Assembly (NCBI RefSeq): GCF_004519335.1
Contig: NZ_SOZD01000004.1
Span: 186,001-250,000 of the forward strand
Direction of reading: 5' to 3'
DNA: 64,000 nt
From: Jiella endophytica
Lineage (GTDB): Bacteria > Pseudomonadota > Alphaproteobacteria > Rhizobiales > Rhizobiaceae
Shown in pieces: positions 20,582 through 29,605 of the stretch (position 1 is its first letter; each line of letters opens with the position of its first letter). Position numbers and translations under genes: made by a program. The notes below the pieces were generated by a model. The model saw only the letters and a list, made by a program, of their open reading frames with translations, was not told the origin of the DNA and made no database searches.

Positions 20582-21880
20582 TCAGTTCTGGAAGAGCTGC
20601 ATGATCGCCTGGCTCGAGGTGTTGGCGATCGAGAGCGCCTGGACGCCGAGCTGCTGCTGGGTCTGCAGAGCCTTGAGGCGGGTGGACTCCTCGGTCATGT
20701 CGGCGTCGACCAGCGTGCCGACGCCCTTGTCGATGGTATCCATCAGCTTGGAGACGAAGCCTTTCTGCATGTCGACGCGGTTCTGGATGGCACCGAGCGT
20801 GGAAGCGGCGGTGGTGACCTCCGAGAGGGCCTTGTCGACGACGCGGATGTAGTTGTTGACGTCCGCCGCGGTGATCGACCCGAGCGAGATGTCGATGTCC
20901 ATGAGGGAGATCGCACCGGCCGTTGCCGTCGAGGTGGTCGCAGCCGTGGTGTTGAGGCCGAGGCTGCCGGCGGTGATGCCGGTGGTGCCCGTCGCCGCGG
21001 CATCGCCCAGCGAGAAGGTGTCGGTCGAAGAGAACACGACGTTGTCCGAACCGTCGATGGTGACATCGATGCCGGTGACGTCGGCATCCTTCAGCGCCTG
21101 CTTGAGGACGGCCGCGAGGTCGGCGTTCGACCGGATCGTGGTGTCGGTGAGGCCGGCATCCAGCAGCGTCTGGTCGGTGATCTCGACGGTCTTCGCCGCA
21201 GCGCCGCCCTGCTTGACCGAGAAGGTCACGAGGTCGTCGGTGTTGGAGAAGGAGACAGCCGTCGTCTCGACCGTGGCAGCGACACCCGAGGTGTTGGTGT
21301 ACTGGGTCAGGTCGATGGTCTTGTTGAGGATGCCGGTATTGGTGCCGGCGCCGTCGTCGGAGAACAGGCGGATATTGGTGATGTCCACCGAGATCGAACC
21401 GACGGTGAGAGAGCCGGAGGAGTCGCGCGACAGCGAGGAGACGATCTCCTTGGTGAGCGACGACGAAGAGCCGGTCGACAGCCAGTTCTGGCCGGAGAAG
21501 GACGAGGACTCGGCGATGGTCTGCAGCTGCTGCTGGAGAGCCGAGATCTCGTCCTGCACCTTGGCCTTGTCGACGCCGTCGGCGGAACCCGCCGTCAGCT
21601 TGGCCTTGATCTCGTCCAGAACGTCCTTGGCGGAGGCGAGGCCCGTATAGGCTGCGTCGACGGTCGCCTCACCGATGCCGAGCGAATCGTAAACGGCAGA
21701 CATCGCCGAATTGTCCGAACGCATGCCGGTCGCGATCGACCAGTAGGCGGCATTGTCCTTGGCTTCGGAGACACGGTAGCCCGTGGAAATCTTGTTCTGC
21801 GTCTCCTCCATCGCCTTGTTGGTTTGCTGGAGGGTCTGCAGAGCCGTCATTGCAGCGACGTTGGTGATGATACTCGTCAT
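20582..21880 (-). CDS. fla: Flagellin, paralogue 3
   Basis: This 432-residue flagellin has clearly diverged ends relative to paralogues 1 and 2: QTLQQTNKAMEETQNKIST at the N-terminus and QAIMQLFQN at the C-terminus. Its middle region, about residues 165-300, is almost identical to theirs. Just after that, VDTIDITSASVTD is replaced by SLMDIDISLGSITAAD. The ATG at 21880 is chosen, preceded by AAAGG; an in-frame TTG three codons upstream is less suitable. It is the first of the three in transcription order and follows fliP. Confidence 0.96.
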   Translation of the reverse strand: MTSIITNVAAMTALQTLQQTNKAMEETQNKISTGYRVSEAKDNAAYWSIATGMRSDNSAMSAVYDSLGIGEATVDAAYTGLASAKDVLDEIKAKLTAGSADGVDKAKVQDEISALQQQLQTIAESSSFSGQNWLSTGSSSSLTKEIVSSLSRDSSGSLTVGSISVDITNIRLFSDDGAGTNTGILNKTIDLTQYTNTSGVAATVETTAVSFSNTDDLVTFSVKQGGAAAKTVEITDQTLLDAGLTDTTIRSNADLAAVLKQALKDADVTGIDVTIDGSDNVVFSSTDTFSLGDAAATGTTGITAGSLGLNTTAATTSTATAGAISLMDIDISLGSITAADVNNYIRVVDKALSEVTTAASTLGAIQNRVDMQKGFVSKLMDTIDKGVGTLVDADMTEESTRLKALQTQQQLGVQALSIANTSSQAIMQLFQN

Positions 21881-22023
21881 ACTAGTCAACCTTTACTGGC
21901 GAGCCGCCCTTTCATGGGAAGCCACCGTCTCTAAAGGCCCTCGCTTCATGCCGGCGCCGATGGTGTTAACCTAGTTTTTTAACGTTAAATGGCGGTTAAA
22001 GCACCAACGGCGATTGCGGTAGG

Positions 22024-22812
22024 TCAGAAAAACGATCTGACCAAGGATCCGACCAGCATGTTCCAGCCATCGATAAGGACAAAGAACAATATCTTGAACG
22101 GCAGCGAGATGATCGTCGGCGGCAGCATCATCATGCCCATCGACATGGTCAGCGTCGCGACGATCATGTCGATGACGAGGAACGGCAAAACGATGAGGAA
22201 GCCGATCTCGAAGCCGCGGCGGAGCTCGGAAATCATGAAGGCCGGGATCAGCACCCGCAGGTCGACGTCGCGCTCGTCGGCGGCCCCCTGCTCCGGCGGC
22301 TCGACCCTGTCACGGCTGTTGGTCGCGGCGAGGCTGTCGAAGAGGGAGAGGTCCGAGGGACGCACCTGGGTGAGCATGAATTCCTTGAACGGATCGGAGA
22401 TCCGGTAGAACGCCTCCTCCTCGGTGATCTCGTTGGCGAGCATCGGCTGCAGCCCGTCCCGCCACGCCTTGTCGAAGGTCGGCGCCATGACGAAGAAGGT
22501 CATGAACAGCGCCAGCGAGATGAGGATGAGGTTGGCCGGTGTCGTCTGCAGGCCGAGACCGGTCCTGAGGATCGACAAGGCGATGACGATGCGGGTGAAG
22601 GAGGTGACCATCACCAGGAGGCCCGGCGCGATCGACAGGACGGTGACGATGCCGAACAGCTGGACGATGCGGCCGGAGACCGACGCATCGCCCTCCGGGA
22701 GGAGGTCGGACAGCGTCTGGGTGACGCTCTTGGAGGTCTGCGCGAGGCCGGGATGGGCCGCCATCAGCACCACGAGGCCAGCGAGGCCCGCGACGAGGAG
22801 CCCGCGTTTCAT
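22024..22812 (-). CDS. fliP: Flagellar type III secretion protein FliP
   Basis: FliP is a core channel subunit of the flagellar type III export gate. The 262-residue protein has a cleavable signal (MKRGLLVAGLAGLVVLMAAHPGLAQ) and four hydrophobic helices. FliP signatures include MVTSFTRIVIALSILRTGLG and the C-terminal LPFLVIDMIVATLTMSMGMMMLPP. Its ATG overlaps the fliL stop as ATGA. It is the last gene of the flgB-to-fliP operon. Confidence 0.97.
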   Translation of the reverse strand: MKRGLLVAGLAGLVVLMAAHPGLAQTSKSVTQTLSDLLPEGDASVSGRIVQLFGIVTVLSIAPGLLVMVTSFTRIVIALSILRTGLGLQTTPANLILISLALFMTFFVMAPTFDKAWRDGLQPMLANEITEEEAFYRISDPFKEFMLTQVRPSDLSLFDSLAATNSRDRVEPPEQGAADERDVDLRVLIPAFMISELRRGFEIGFLIVLPFLVIDMIVATLTMSMGMMMLPPTIISLPFKILFFVLIDGWNMLVGSLVRSFF

Positions 22813-23372
22813 TCCGCCACCATGGCGCGGATGAGATAGTCGACGACCGCCGGCGAACGCAGCTTGGCGCGCTCGCGCAGATCGTCGCGAAGATGCAGCA
22901 GGCCGCGGGAGCCCTCGACCTGGGCGAGCTGGACCGACCGCAGGAAGGCCAGCGTGTCGGATTCGATCTCGGCCGCCAGGACCTCGCCATTGACGCTGCC
23001 GTCCTGCCTGACGACGAGCGAGGCCTCGATGCGCAGCCAGGAATCCGACGGCGAATAGATGTTGGTGAGGACCGGCTTCAGCTCGATCAGCTGCAGCGGC
23101 AGGGCGTCTTCCTCGGCCGCGGCGATGTCGGATTTCTTCTCGCCATCGGCCGTGCCGTGGCCGTCATCGGCGGCGGCGTGAGGGTCCGCGGCGGCAGGTG
23201 CTGCCGCCTCGGCGGGCGGCGGCGCGCTGGCGGCCAGCATCGAGCCGAGCCCGGCTCCGCCGCCGGCGGCGACGAGGGTGACGACCACGCCGGCGATGAT
23301 GGTGGGCATCATGCCCCCCTTCTTCTTGCCGCCGCCATCGTCATCAAGATCGGGAAGGTCGATCTCGGCCAT
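22809..23372 (-). CDS. fliL: Flagellar basal body-associated protein FliL
   Basis: FliL is a single-pass membrane protein that surrounds and supports the stator units. The 187-residue product starts at ATG 23372 (MAEIDLPDLDDDGGGKKKGG), preceded by AAAGGG. It has one transmembrane helix (TIIAGVVVTLVAAGGGAGLGSML, about 22-45), an Ala/acidic linker, and a periplasmic stomatin-like FliL domain ending in SPAVVDYLIRAMVAE. A possible terminator of flgH lies upstream, but the gap of 200 bases does not rule out co-transcription. Confidence 0.93.
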   Translation of the reverse strand: MAEIDLPDLDDDGGGKKKGGMMPTIIAGVVVTLVAAGGGAGLGSMLAASAPPPAEAAAPAAADPHAAADDGHGTADGEKKSDIAAAEEDALPLQLIELKPVLTNIYSPSDSWLRIEASLVVRQDGSVNGEVLAAEIESDTLAFLRSVQLAQVEGSRGLLHLRDDLRERAKLRSPAVVDYLIRAMVAE

Positions 23373-23504
23373 CGAAGAAAGCCCTTTCAGCAATGGTGCC
23401 GGTCGGGCGGGTCCTCATGGCCCGGCATCGACCGATCGCCACCTGCGTAAACCGGCTCGCTATCGCGAGACTTGCGCCGCCTGCCGCAGCGCTTCGGCGC
23501 CGGA

Positions 23505-23544
23505 AAACAGACGCGCCGGCCAGGTCGAGGCCCGGCCGGCGCGT
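23505..23544 (-). terminator. Possible terminator downstream of flgH
   Basis: A perfect 11-bp inverted repeat ACGCGCCGGCC/GGCCGGCGCGT (23511-23521 and 23534-23544) is followed on the minus strand by TCTGTTTTCC. It sits about 30 bases after the flgH stop and before fliL, so it may lower fliL-fliP expression. Confidence 0.5.
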
Positions 23545-23572
23545 CACGATGCGAAAAGTCCTGCGGCGCCGC

Positions 23573-24283
23573 TCAGTAAGGTGCGACGATGTCGTAGACC
23601 TGCTGGCCCCAGCCGGGCTGCTGGACCTCCGTCAGCCGGCCGCGGCCGCCATAGGAGATGCGCGCTTCGGCGATCTTGTCGTAGTCGATGGTGTTGTTCG
23701 GCAGAATGTCGCGGGGCCGGATGATGCCGGCGATGGAAAGCACCCGCACCTCGAAGTTCACCCGGATCTCCTGCTGGCCGGCGATGAACAGATTGCCGTT
23801 GGGCAGCTTCTGGGTGACCACGGCGGCGACCGACAGCTTGATGTTCTCCGAGCGGGACACCTTGCCCTTGCCCTCGGCTTCCGAGCTTCCGTCGGCGGTC
23901 AGGTTGGCGTCGACATCGGGCAGCACCCAGTTGCCGAAGAAGCCGCCGAGACCGAGGGTCGCGCCGACGCCCGAGGTGCGCGAGCGCTTGGAATTGTTGT
24001 CGAGCGAGGCCTGGTCCTTGATCTCGATCTTGACGGTGACGATGTCGCCGGTGTCGAGAGCCCGCGGGTCCTTGTAGAAATCGGCGCGATCGTCGGTCCA
24101 CAGCGAATTGCGGGTGCGCGGCCCCGCCCCCGGGAAGGATGCCGGCTGCACGGTGACCGGCGGATATTCGTAGAGCCCGCTGCCGACCGGCGAGAGCTTG
24201 GGCTCGCGCAAGGCGTCGTCGGCCGTCGTCGAACAGCCGGCGAGAGCCGCAAGGCCGAAAATTGCAACCAGCGTCTTGTTCAC
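23573..24283 (-). CDS. flgH: Flagellar L-ring protein FlgH
   Basis: FlgH builds the outer-membrane L ring around the flagellar rod. The 236-residue protein has a lipoprotein signal with lipobox LAALAGCS (Cys at about 17). FlgH motifs seen are SLWTDDRADFYKDPRALDTGDIVTVKIEI, the VSRSENIKLSVAAVVTQKLPNGNLFI stretch and the C-terminal ISYGGRGRLTEVQQPGWGQQVYDIV. Its start overlaps the motE stop. Confidence 0.96.
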   Translation of the reverse strand: MNKTLVAIFGLAALAGCSTTADDALREPKLSPVGSGLYEYPPVTVQPASFPGAGPRTRNSLWTDDRADFYKDPRALDTGDIVTVKIEIKDQASLDNNSKRSRTSGVGATLGLGGFFGNWVLPDVDANLTADGSSEAEGKGKVSRSENIKLSVAAVVTQKLPNGNLFIAGQQEIRVNFEVRVLSIAGIIRPRDILPNNTIDYDKIAEARISYGGRGRLTEVQQPGWGQQVYDIVAPY

Positions 24284-24891
24284 GAACGCTTCTCCGACGC
24301 GGGCGGCGCCCCGTTGCTACCGGCGGCCGTCTTCTGAACGATGCGGCCGGCGATTTCGGCCGCGGTGTTGGTGTCCATTTCGGCGAGGATCGAGCTTGCC
24401 TGGCGGGGCTTCAGCTTGACCAGAACGGAAGCCGCCGCATCGCGGTCGAGCTTGCCGAGCTGGGCGGCGGCCGAGCTCGCATTCATCTTGGAATAGATGT
24501 CGACGACGATGACGGAGGCGCTGTCGAGGAACTTCTTTCGCTCGGCGAGCCATTCCTTGTAGTCGGCGCGCCGGCGCTCGAGATCGTCGATCTGCTTGGA
24601 GATCTCGCCCTCGAGCTCCTTCAGCTTGGCCTGCTGCATGGCGTAGCGCTTGTCCTGCGCCCGGTCGGCGATATTGAGGCAGTATTTCTCGACCTCGGTC
24701 GCCGGCTTCGGTCCTTCGACGGGATTGCCGTTCTCGTCGAGGACGCGCACTTCCTGCGGCGGGATCACCGGCTTTTCGGCCGGCTTTGCAGCGCCGCCGG
24801 CGGCGTGTGCGGCAAGGCTCGAGAGGCAGATGGCGGCGGCGGCAAGCAGCGGCCGCAGGCCAAGGATCGTCTGTCGCGTCTTGTTCATCAT
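24280..24891 (-). CDS. motE: MotE-family protein (MgtE N-domain flagellar protein)
   Basis: MotE was described in Sinorhizobium meliloti as a periplasmic chaperone for the motility protein MotC. The 203-residue product has a Sec signal (LLAAAAICLSSLAAHAAG), a Pro/Lys linker, a helical coiled coil (about 75-125, LKELEGEISKQIDDLERRR) and an MgtE_N-like C-terminal domain (MNASSAAAQLGKLDRDAAASVLVKLKPRQASSILAEM). The flgI-motE-flgH neighbourhood is the rhizobial one. ATG 24891 overlaps the flgI stop as TGATG. Confidence 0.9.
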   Translation of the reverse strand: MMNKTRQTILGLRPLLAAAAICLSSLAAHAAGGAAKPAEKPVIPPQEVRVLDENGNPVEGPKPATEVEKYCLNIADRAQDKRYAMQQAKLKELEGEISKQIDDLERRRADYKEWLAERKKFLDSASVIVVDIYSKMNASSAAAQLGKLDRDAAASVLVKLKPRQASSILAEMDTNTAAEIAGRIVQKTAAGSNGAPPASEKRS

Positions 24892-26090
24892 CACTGCACC
24901 ACGAGTTCCGCCTGGAGGGCACCGGCCGTCTTGATCGCCTGGAGGATCGCGATGATCCCGGTCGGCTTCAGACCGATGCGGTTGAGGCCGCGAACGACCG
25001 TTTCGAGGTCGGCTCCGCCGACGAAGGCGAAGTTGCCGCCGTCCTGCTGGACCTCGACGATGGTTTCCGAGGTGACCACCGTCTGGCCGTCGGAGAGCGG
25101 CGGCGGCTGCGAGACCGACGGCAGTTCGCTGACCCGGACGGTCAGGTTGCCGTGGGTCAGCGCCACGGTGGAGATCTGGACGTCCTTGCCGATGACCACC
25201 GTGCCGGTGCGCTCGTCGATGACGACGCGGGCGGGCTGGTCGGGCGCCACCCTCAGATCGCCGAGTTCGGCGAGGAAGCGGGTGGCCGAGACCTTCGACG
25301 GGCGATGCAGATGCACCGTGCGCAGGTCTTCCTCTTGGGCGACGGCGACGCCCCAGCGCTTGACCGAATAGGCGTTGATCACGTCGACGATGCGGATCGC
25401 CGTCTTGAAATCGGGATTGAAGAGCTCGAAGGCGAGCTTGCCGCCGTCATTGAAGGAGCCGGGCACCTCGCGCTCGACCAGCGCACCATTGGCGATGCGG
25501 CCGGAGGTCGGCACGCCCTGGGTCAGGGTCTCGCTGTCGCCCTGCGACGTGAAGCCGGACACCGCGACGGAGCCCTGTGCGACGGCGTAGATCTCGCCGT
25601 CGGCGCCGTAGAGCGGCGTCATCACCAGCGTGCCGCCCATCAGCGAATCGGCGTCACCGAGCGAGGACACCGTCACGTCGATGCGCTGGCCGGTGCCGAT
25701 GAAGGGCGGCAGCTCGGCCGTCACCGTCACCGCGGCGACGTTCTTGCCGCGGGCGCTCTCGGAGCGGATGTTGACGCCCATGCGGTCGAGCATCGACTGC
25801 AGCGACTGTTCGGTGAAGGGCGCGTTGCGCATCGAATCGCCCGAGCCCTGCAGGCCGACGATCAGGCCGTAGCCGACGAGCTGGTTGGCGCGCACGCCCC
25901 GGACGGAGGTGATGTCCTTGATGCGGACGGTGCCGATCGCCGAATCCGGGTCGCCGCGCACCGGGCGGAACGGCTCGCCGAAGCTGCGCCCCTGCCTGGT
26001 GTCACGGCTGGCGACCATATCGGCCGCCTGCGCCGTCTCGGCGAGGAACAGAATCGCAAGAAGCACACGCGCGAAATTGAAGAGGTTCAT
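24891..26090 (-). CDS. flgI: Flagellar P-ring protein FlgI
   Basis: FlgI forms the periplasmic P ring. The 399-residue protein has an N-terminal Sec signal (NLFNFARVLLAILFLAETAQA). Family hallmarks include RIKDITSVRGVRANQLVGYGLIVGLQGSGD, TAELPPFIGTGQRIDVTVSSLGDA, and the C-terminal GLKPTGIIAILQAIKTAGALQAELVVQ. It overlaps flgA by ATGA. Confidence 0.97.
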   Translation of the reverse strand: MNLFNFARVLLAILFLAETAQAADMVASRDTRQGRSFGEPFRPVRGDPDSAIGTVRIKDITSVRGVRANQLVGYGLIVGLQGSGDSMRNAPFTEQSLQSMLDRMGVNIRSESARGKNVAAVTVTAELPPFIGTGQRIDVTVSSLGDADSLMGGTLVMTPLYGADGEIYAVAQGSVAVSGFTSQGDSETLTQGVPTSGRIANGALVEREVPGSFNDGGKLAFELFNPDFKTAIRIVDVINAYSVKRWGVAVAQEEDLRTVHLHRPSKVSATRFLAELGDLRVAPDQPARVVIDERTGTVVIGKDVQISTVALTHGNLTVRVSELPSVSQPPPLSDGQTVVTSETIVEVQQDGGNFAFVGGADLETVVRGLNRIGLKPTGIIAILQAIKTAGALQAELVVQ

Positions 26091-26590
26091 CCCTCGATCC
26101 TGATCGTTCCATCCGAGTCGATCACGCCGGACACGACGATGCCGCTGTCGATGTTGCGGACCTTGACCAGATCGCCTTCGGCGCCGGAGCGCAGCGCCGT
26201 GCCGAGACTGGTGATGACGAGGCCCGCCTCGCGATAGACGAGCGTGACCTGCGAGCCGGCCTTGACGAGGTCGGGCATCGCGATGTCGGTGAGGCGGATG
26301 GCGTTGCCCGGCAGCAGCGTGCGCTTGGCGACCATGCCCTGCAGCATCTTCTCGTCGAGAACGAACAGGCCGACCTTGTCGTCCTTGACGATGAACTCCC
26401 CCGTCGAGAGGCCGCGATCGATGATCGACTGGCCCGGATAGACGATGGCGACCGGCACCGGCATCTGAAGATCGGCGGCCCTCGAGGGCATGCCCGCCGC
26501 AAGGACGGTCGCAGCCGCAAGGCCGAGGACACGGCAGAGCCTGCCGAGGCGGCCAGGACCGCCGGCGAGCGATCGGGCGCGGCGAAACAT
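26087..26590 (-). CDS. flgA: Flagella basal body P-ring formation protein FlgA
   Basis: FlgA is the periplasmic chaperone for P-ring assembly. The 167-residue protein is exported (LCRVLGLAAATVLAAGMPSRA) and holds the SAF-like core with LLPGNAIRLTDIAMPDLVKAGSQVTLVYREAGLVITSLGTALRSGAEGDLVKVRN, ending GVIDSDGTIRI. It lies directly between flgG and flgI with a 4-base gap to flgG. Confidence 0.93.
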   Translation of the reverse strand: MFRRARSLAGGPGRLGRLCRVLGLAAATVLAAGMPSRAADLQMPVPVAIVYPGQSIIDRGLSTGEFIVKDDKVGLFVLDEKMLQGMVAKRTLLPGNAIRLTDIAMPDLVKAGSQVTLVYREAGLVITSLGTALRSGAEGDLVKVRNIDSGIVVSGVIDSDGTIRIEG

Positions 26591-26594
26591 CGTC

Positions 26595-27383
26595 TTACCT
26601 CATGCCCTTGGAGATCACGCTCGACATCTCGTCGGCGGCGGTGATCACCTTGGAGTTCATCTCGTAGGCGCGCTGGGCGGAGATCAGCTCGGAGATTTCC
26701 TTCACCGGATCGACGTTGGAATCTTCCAGATAGCCCTGGTTGATGGTGCCGTAGCCCTCCTCGCCGGCGACACCTGCCACCGGCGCGCCGGAGGCGACCG
26801 TCTCGCGGAAGAGATTGCCGCCCTGTGCGGTCAGGCCGGCATCGTTCGGGAAGGTCGAAATGGTCAGCTGGCCGAGGAGCTGCGGCGCGGTCTGGCCGTC
26901 GATCGTCGCATAGACCTCGCCGCTACCGTTGACGGTCACGTCGGTGGTGTTCGCCGGCACGGTGATGCCGGGATCGACGACGAAGCCGTCGAGGGTCACA
27001 AGCTGGCCGGTGGCGTTGGTGTTGAAGGCGCCGTCGCGGGTATAGAGCGTGTCGCCGTTCGGGCCCTGGACCTGGAACCAGCCATTGCCGTTGATCGCGA
27101 GGTCGAACTTGTTGCCGGTCTGGTTCAGCGTGCCCTGGAGATGCACGGTGCGGATCGCCGCGAGGCGCACGCCGAGGCCGAGCTGGGCTCCCTCGGGAAC
27201 GACACCCTCGCCGCCGCGGTTCGGCACGCCCTGCATCCGCTCGATCTGGTAGAGCAGATCGGTGAACTCGGCCCGCGACCGCTTGAAGCCCGTGGTGTTG
27301 ATGTTCGCGATATTATTCGAGATCACTTCCACATTGGTCTGCTGGGCATTCATGCCGGTGGCGGCGATGGCTAGCGCACGCAT
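26595..27383 (-). CDS. flgG: Flagellar distal rod protein FlgG
   Basis: FlgG forms the distal rod. It has the usual 262-residue length, with N-terminal [40 protein letters not shown] and the C-terminal flagellar rod motif [40 protein letters not shown]. No signal peptide is present, as expected for a substrate of the flagellar export apparatus. Confidence 0.98.
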   Translation of the reverse strand: MRALAIAATGMNAQQTNVEVISNNIANINTTGFKRSRAEFTDLLYQIERMQGVPNRGGEGVVPEGAQLGLGVRLAAIRTVHLQGTLNQTGNKFDLAINGNGWFQVQGPNGDTLYTRDGAFNTNATGQLVTLDGFVVDPGITVPANTTDVTVNGSGEVYATIDGQTAPQLLGQLTISTFPNDAGLTAQGGNLFRETVASGAPVAGVAGEEGYGTINQGYLEDSNVDPVKEISELISAQRAYEMNSKVITAADEMSSVISKGMR

Positions 27384-27507
27384 GGAAAACTCCGTCGATT
27401 GGATTGGCCCGCCGGAGCGGCGAATACCGCCGGCAGATCAGGAAGATGCAGCCGCAAAGCCGTCGTTGGGACCGGACCGGCGGGCTTGCCGCCCGCCGCA
27501 GGCGCCC

Positions 27508-27825
27508 TCAGATCGCCATGCGGGAGAGCTCGAGATAGGCGGCGACCGCCTTGTCGCGGACCGCGATCGCGGTCTGGAGGGTGCGCTCGGCATCCATCAC
27601 CGCCTCGACCACCGCCTGGGTGGAGGCTTCGCCGTTGACGCCCTTGATCGAGGTCGCCTCGGCCGTCTTGACGGTCGAGACGGCGTCGGAGGCCAGCTGG
27701 GTCAGGACGGCGCCGAAGCTCTGGGCGCCGGCAGCTTCGGGAATGCGCGCGGCGCCGCCGGTGACGAGGCCGCTGGTGGGGGCGAGCTCGACCTTGGGAA
27801 GGCTCGATCCGATAGCAGGGATCAT
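27508..27825 (-). CDS. fliE: Flagellar hook-basal body complex protein FliE
   Basis: FliE links the MS ring to the rod. The 105-residue protein shows the FliE end pattern GVNGEASTQAVVEAVMDAERTLQTAIAVRDKAVAAYLELSRMAI. I choose ATG 27825 because GAGGAG lies six bases upstream; an in-frame TTG at 27831 directly follows the Shine-Dalgarno. The ribosome site overlaps the end of flgC. A 124-base gap to flgG holds no gene. Confidence 0.94.
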   Translation of the reverse strand: MIPAIGSSLPKVELAPTSGLVTGGAARIPEAAGAQSFGAVLTQLASDAVSTVKTAEATSIKGVNGEASTQAVVEAVMDAERTLQTAIAVRDKAVAAYLELSRMAI

Positions 27826-27827
27826 GG

Positions 27828-28244
27828 TCAACTCCTCAGGAGATCGATGGTCATGTTGATCAGCTCCCGGGCCTGCTTCACCACCTGGAGGTTGGCCTCG
27901 TAGGAGCGGTTCGCCTCACGCATGTCGGCCATCTCGACCAGCATGTTGACGTTCGGCATCTTGACGTAGCCTTCGGCATTGGCGGCCGGATTGCCCGGGT
28001 CGTGCTCGATGACGAAGGGGCTGTTGTCGCGGCTGACCTGGGAGACCTTGACGAGATCGGCGCCGGTGAGGCGATCGAGCTCCTGGCCGAAGGTCACGGT
28101 CTTGCGCTGATAGGGATCGGCGCCGGCCGCATTGCCGGTGGTGTTGGCATTGGCGATGTTTTCCGAGACGACGCGCAGGCGGGTCGACTGTGCCGACAAC
28201 CCGCTCGAGGCGATCTTCAGGGACGAGATGATGGGGTCCATCAT
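27828..28244 (-). CDS. flgC: Flagellar basal-body rod protein FlgC
   Basis: FlgC is a proximal rod subunit. The 138-residue product has [27 protein letters not shown] at the N-terminus, the conserved [29 protein letters not shown], and a helical end. Two adjacent ATG codons (28244, 28241) are possible; AAAGGG lies about 9 bases upstream of the first. It follows flgB with a 5-base gap. Confidence 0.96.
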   Translation of the reverse strand: MMDPIISSLKIASSGLSAQSTRLRVVSENIANANTTGNAAGADPYQRKTVTFGQELDRLTGADLVKVSQVSRDNSPFVIEHDPGNPAANAEGYVKMPNVNMLVEMADMREANRSYEANLQVVKQARELINMTIDLLRS

Positions 28245-28249
28245 GGCGA

Positions 28250-28630
28250 TCAGCCCTTTACCGTATTGAGGATCATCCGGTGGAAGGCCTTCACGATCGA
28301 GGTGTTGAGCGAGTAGTCGCGAGCGATCTCGCCCCCCTTCAGCATTTCCTGCTCCAGGGTGACGTCCTTGTCGGTGGTCTTGACCGTCCAGTCCTGCTGG
28401 CCGGTGCGCGCCACGCCCTCGCTCAAGCCGGAGCCGATCGAGATGTGACCGGCATTGTCGGCGACCATGCGGCTGCCGACCTCGTTCAGGACGTCTTCGA
28501 AGGGGGCGATTTCCTTGGTCTTGTAGTCGGGCGTATCGGCATTCGCGACATTGTCGGCGACCACGGTCTGACGGGCGGTCAACCACGCATTGCGCTGGGA
28601 AGTGAGTCCGAAGAGATAGGCGCTGTCCAT
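28250..28630 (-). CDS. flgB: Flagellar basal-body rod protein FlgB
   Basis: FlgB is the most proximal rod subunit. I set the start at ATG 28630 ([21 protein letters not shown]), preceded by GGAAG; 16 further codons are open upstream. The 126 residues include [27 protein letters not shown], matching the rod signature, and a C-terminal [25 protein letters not shown]. It is the first gene of the flgB-flgC-fliE-flgG-flgA-flgI-motE-flgH-fliL-fliP run. Confidence 0.95.
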   Translation of the reverse strand: MDSAYLFGLTSQRNAWLTARQTVVADNVANADTPDYKTKEIAPFEDVLNEVGSRMVADNAGHISIGSGLSEGVARTGQQDWTVKTTDKDVTLEQEMLKGGEIARDYSLNTSIVKAFHRMILNTVKG

Positions 28631-29174
28631 GGCGAAACTTCCGAATGCTTCGACTGTCCCGCTTCTACGCCGGAGCACTTGTCCGAAACTTGTAGGTAAG
28701 CCGTAAATCAGCCTTATGAAACGCTAAGGAAGCAAAAGCTCTTCCCGGAAGGCCGACGAGCGCTCAGTGGACACGACCTTTCCGGGAGGCAAGGGTGTCA
28801 TCCGCCGCGCGAGGAACAGGCGGGAACAGCCGATTCGCGGTCGTGCCTGAAGGCGACGAAAAGCCTCCGGCGGGCGGGCCATCACCGGAGCTACGCTTGT
28901 CCGCGAAACGCAGGCGCGCCATCGCTCAATGGCCGGCGCGGCGAGCGACGATCGGAACAGGGCAAAGAGAAGAGAAAGAATAAGAGAGGGACGCCAGCGC
29001 CGCCCTCTCCGGCGGCCGGTCAGGCCGCAGGGGCCGGATGGGATTGCAGCGCCCGGCTCATTGTCCGGCGGCTTGCTGCCAGGCAGTGCAGCGGCAAGGC
29101 GTCCGCCCTGCCGCTGCAACATTGCGGGAAACTGTCGTCCGGAAAGCCGCTCTTCGGCCTGCCAGACCGCGCCG
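28631..29174. other. Non-coding gap upstream of flgB (544 bases)
   Basis: I see no gene here. One long minus-strand frame (28724-29122) encodes an arginine/proline-rich peptide without domains and is probably a composition artefact. The end nearest flgB should hold its promoter, but no clear -35/-10 pair is evident. The other end contains a weak terminator-like stem GCCGCC/GGCGGC (28999-29016), followed on the minus strand, after a gap of about 8 bases, by a T/C-rich tract, downstream of the 29175-29603 gene. Confidence 0.5.
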
Positions 29175-29603
29175 TTACTCGGGCACCCTCAGATGGGCGT
29201 CGGCAATGGCGTTCATCAGCGCCACCAGTTCCTCGTCCGCGGTGGCGGGACGATCCTCGAAGCTGACATGGGCGATGTCGACGGCCGCGGTGGTGGCGCC
29301 GAGTTCGAGATGGAAATGCGCGGTCACGCCGGCATGGCGGAACTCGAGTGCAAGGACGACGATCGGCACCTCGCCCCATCTCAGCCGGACCTCGCCACCG
29401 TCGGCAAAGCGCAGCACGCCCGGCTTCAGGTAGAGTTCCGAGGAGGACGTGACGATATCGGCGAGATTGCCGTAGCGCTCCAGTCGCAGGAACGCGATGT
29501 AGTCGACGACGTCGACGAGCCGCAGTTCCGCGGCGATTTCCTTGATGCCGTCCGCAAGCGCCCGCTCACGCGACATGGTCGATCTTTTTCTGATGTCGAG
29601 CAT
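29175..29603 (-). CDS. Conserved hypothetical protein downstream of flhB
   Basis: The 142-residue soluble protein begins MLDIRKRSTMSRERALADG, and an alternative ATG nine codons in (29576) may be the real start. It is rich in beta strands (ELYLKPGVLRFADGGEVRLRWGEVPIVVLALEF) and ends in a helix. There is no signal peptide or transmembrane segment. It starts 2 bases after flhB and so is almost certainly the last gene of the motA-fliM-...-flhB operon. I do not recognise its function; context suggests a role in flagellar assembly or its control. Confidence 0.75.
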   Translation of the reverse strand: MLDIRKRSTMSRERALADGIKEIAAELRLVDVVDYIAFLRLERYGNLADIVTSSSELYLKPGVLRFADGGEVRLRWGEVPIVVLALEFRHAGVTAHFHLELGATTAAVDIAHVSFEDRPATADEELVALMNAIADAHLRVPE

Positions 29604-29605
29604 GA

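Noticed and set aside
28724-29122. A minus-strand frame of 132 codons upstream of flgB
   Set aside because: Arg/Pro-rich, no domain, no ribosome site; probably non-coding DNA carrying control signals.
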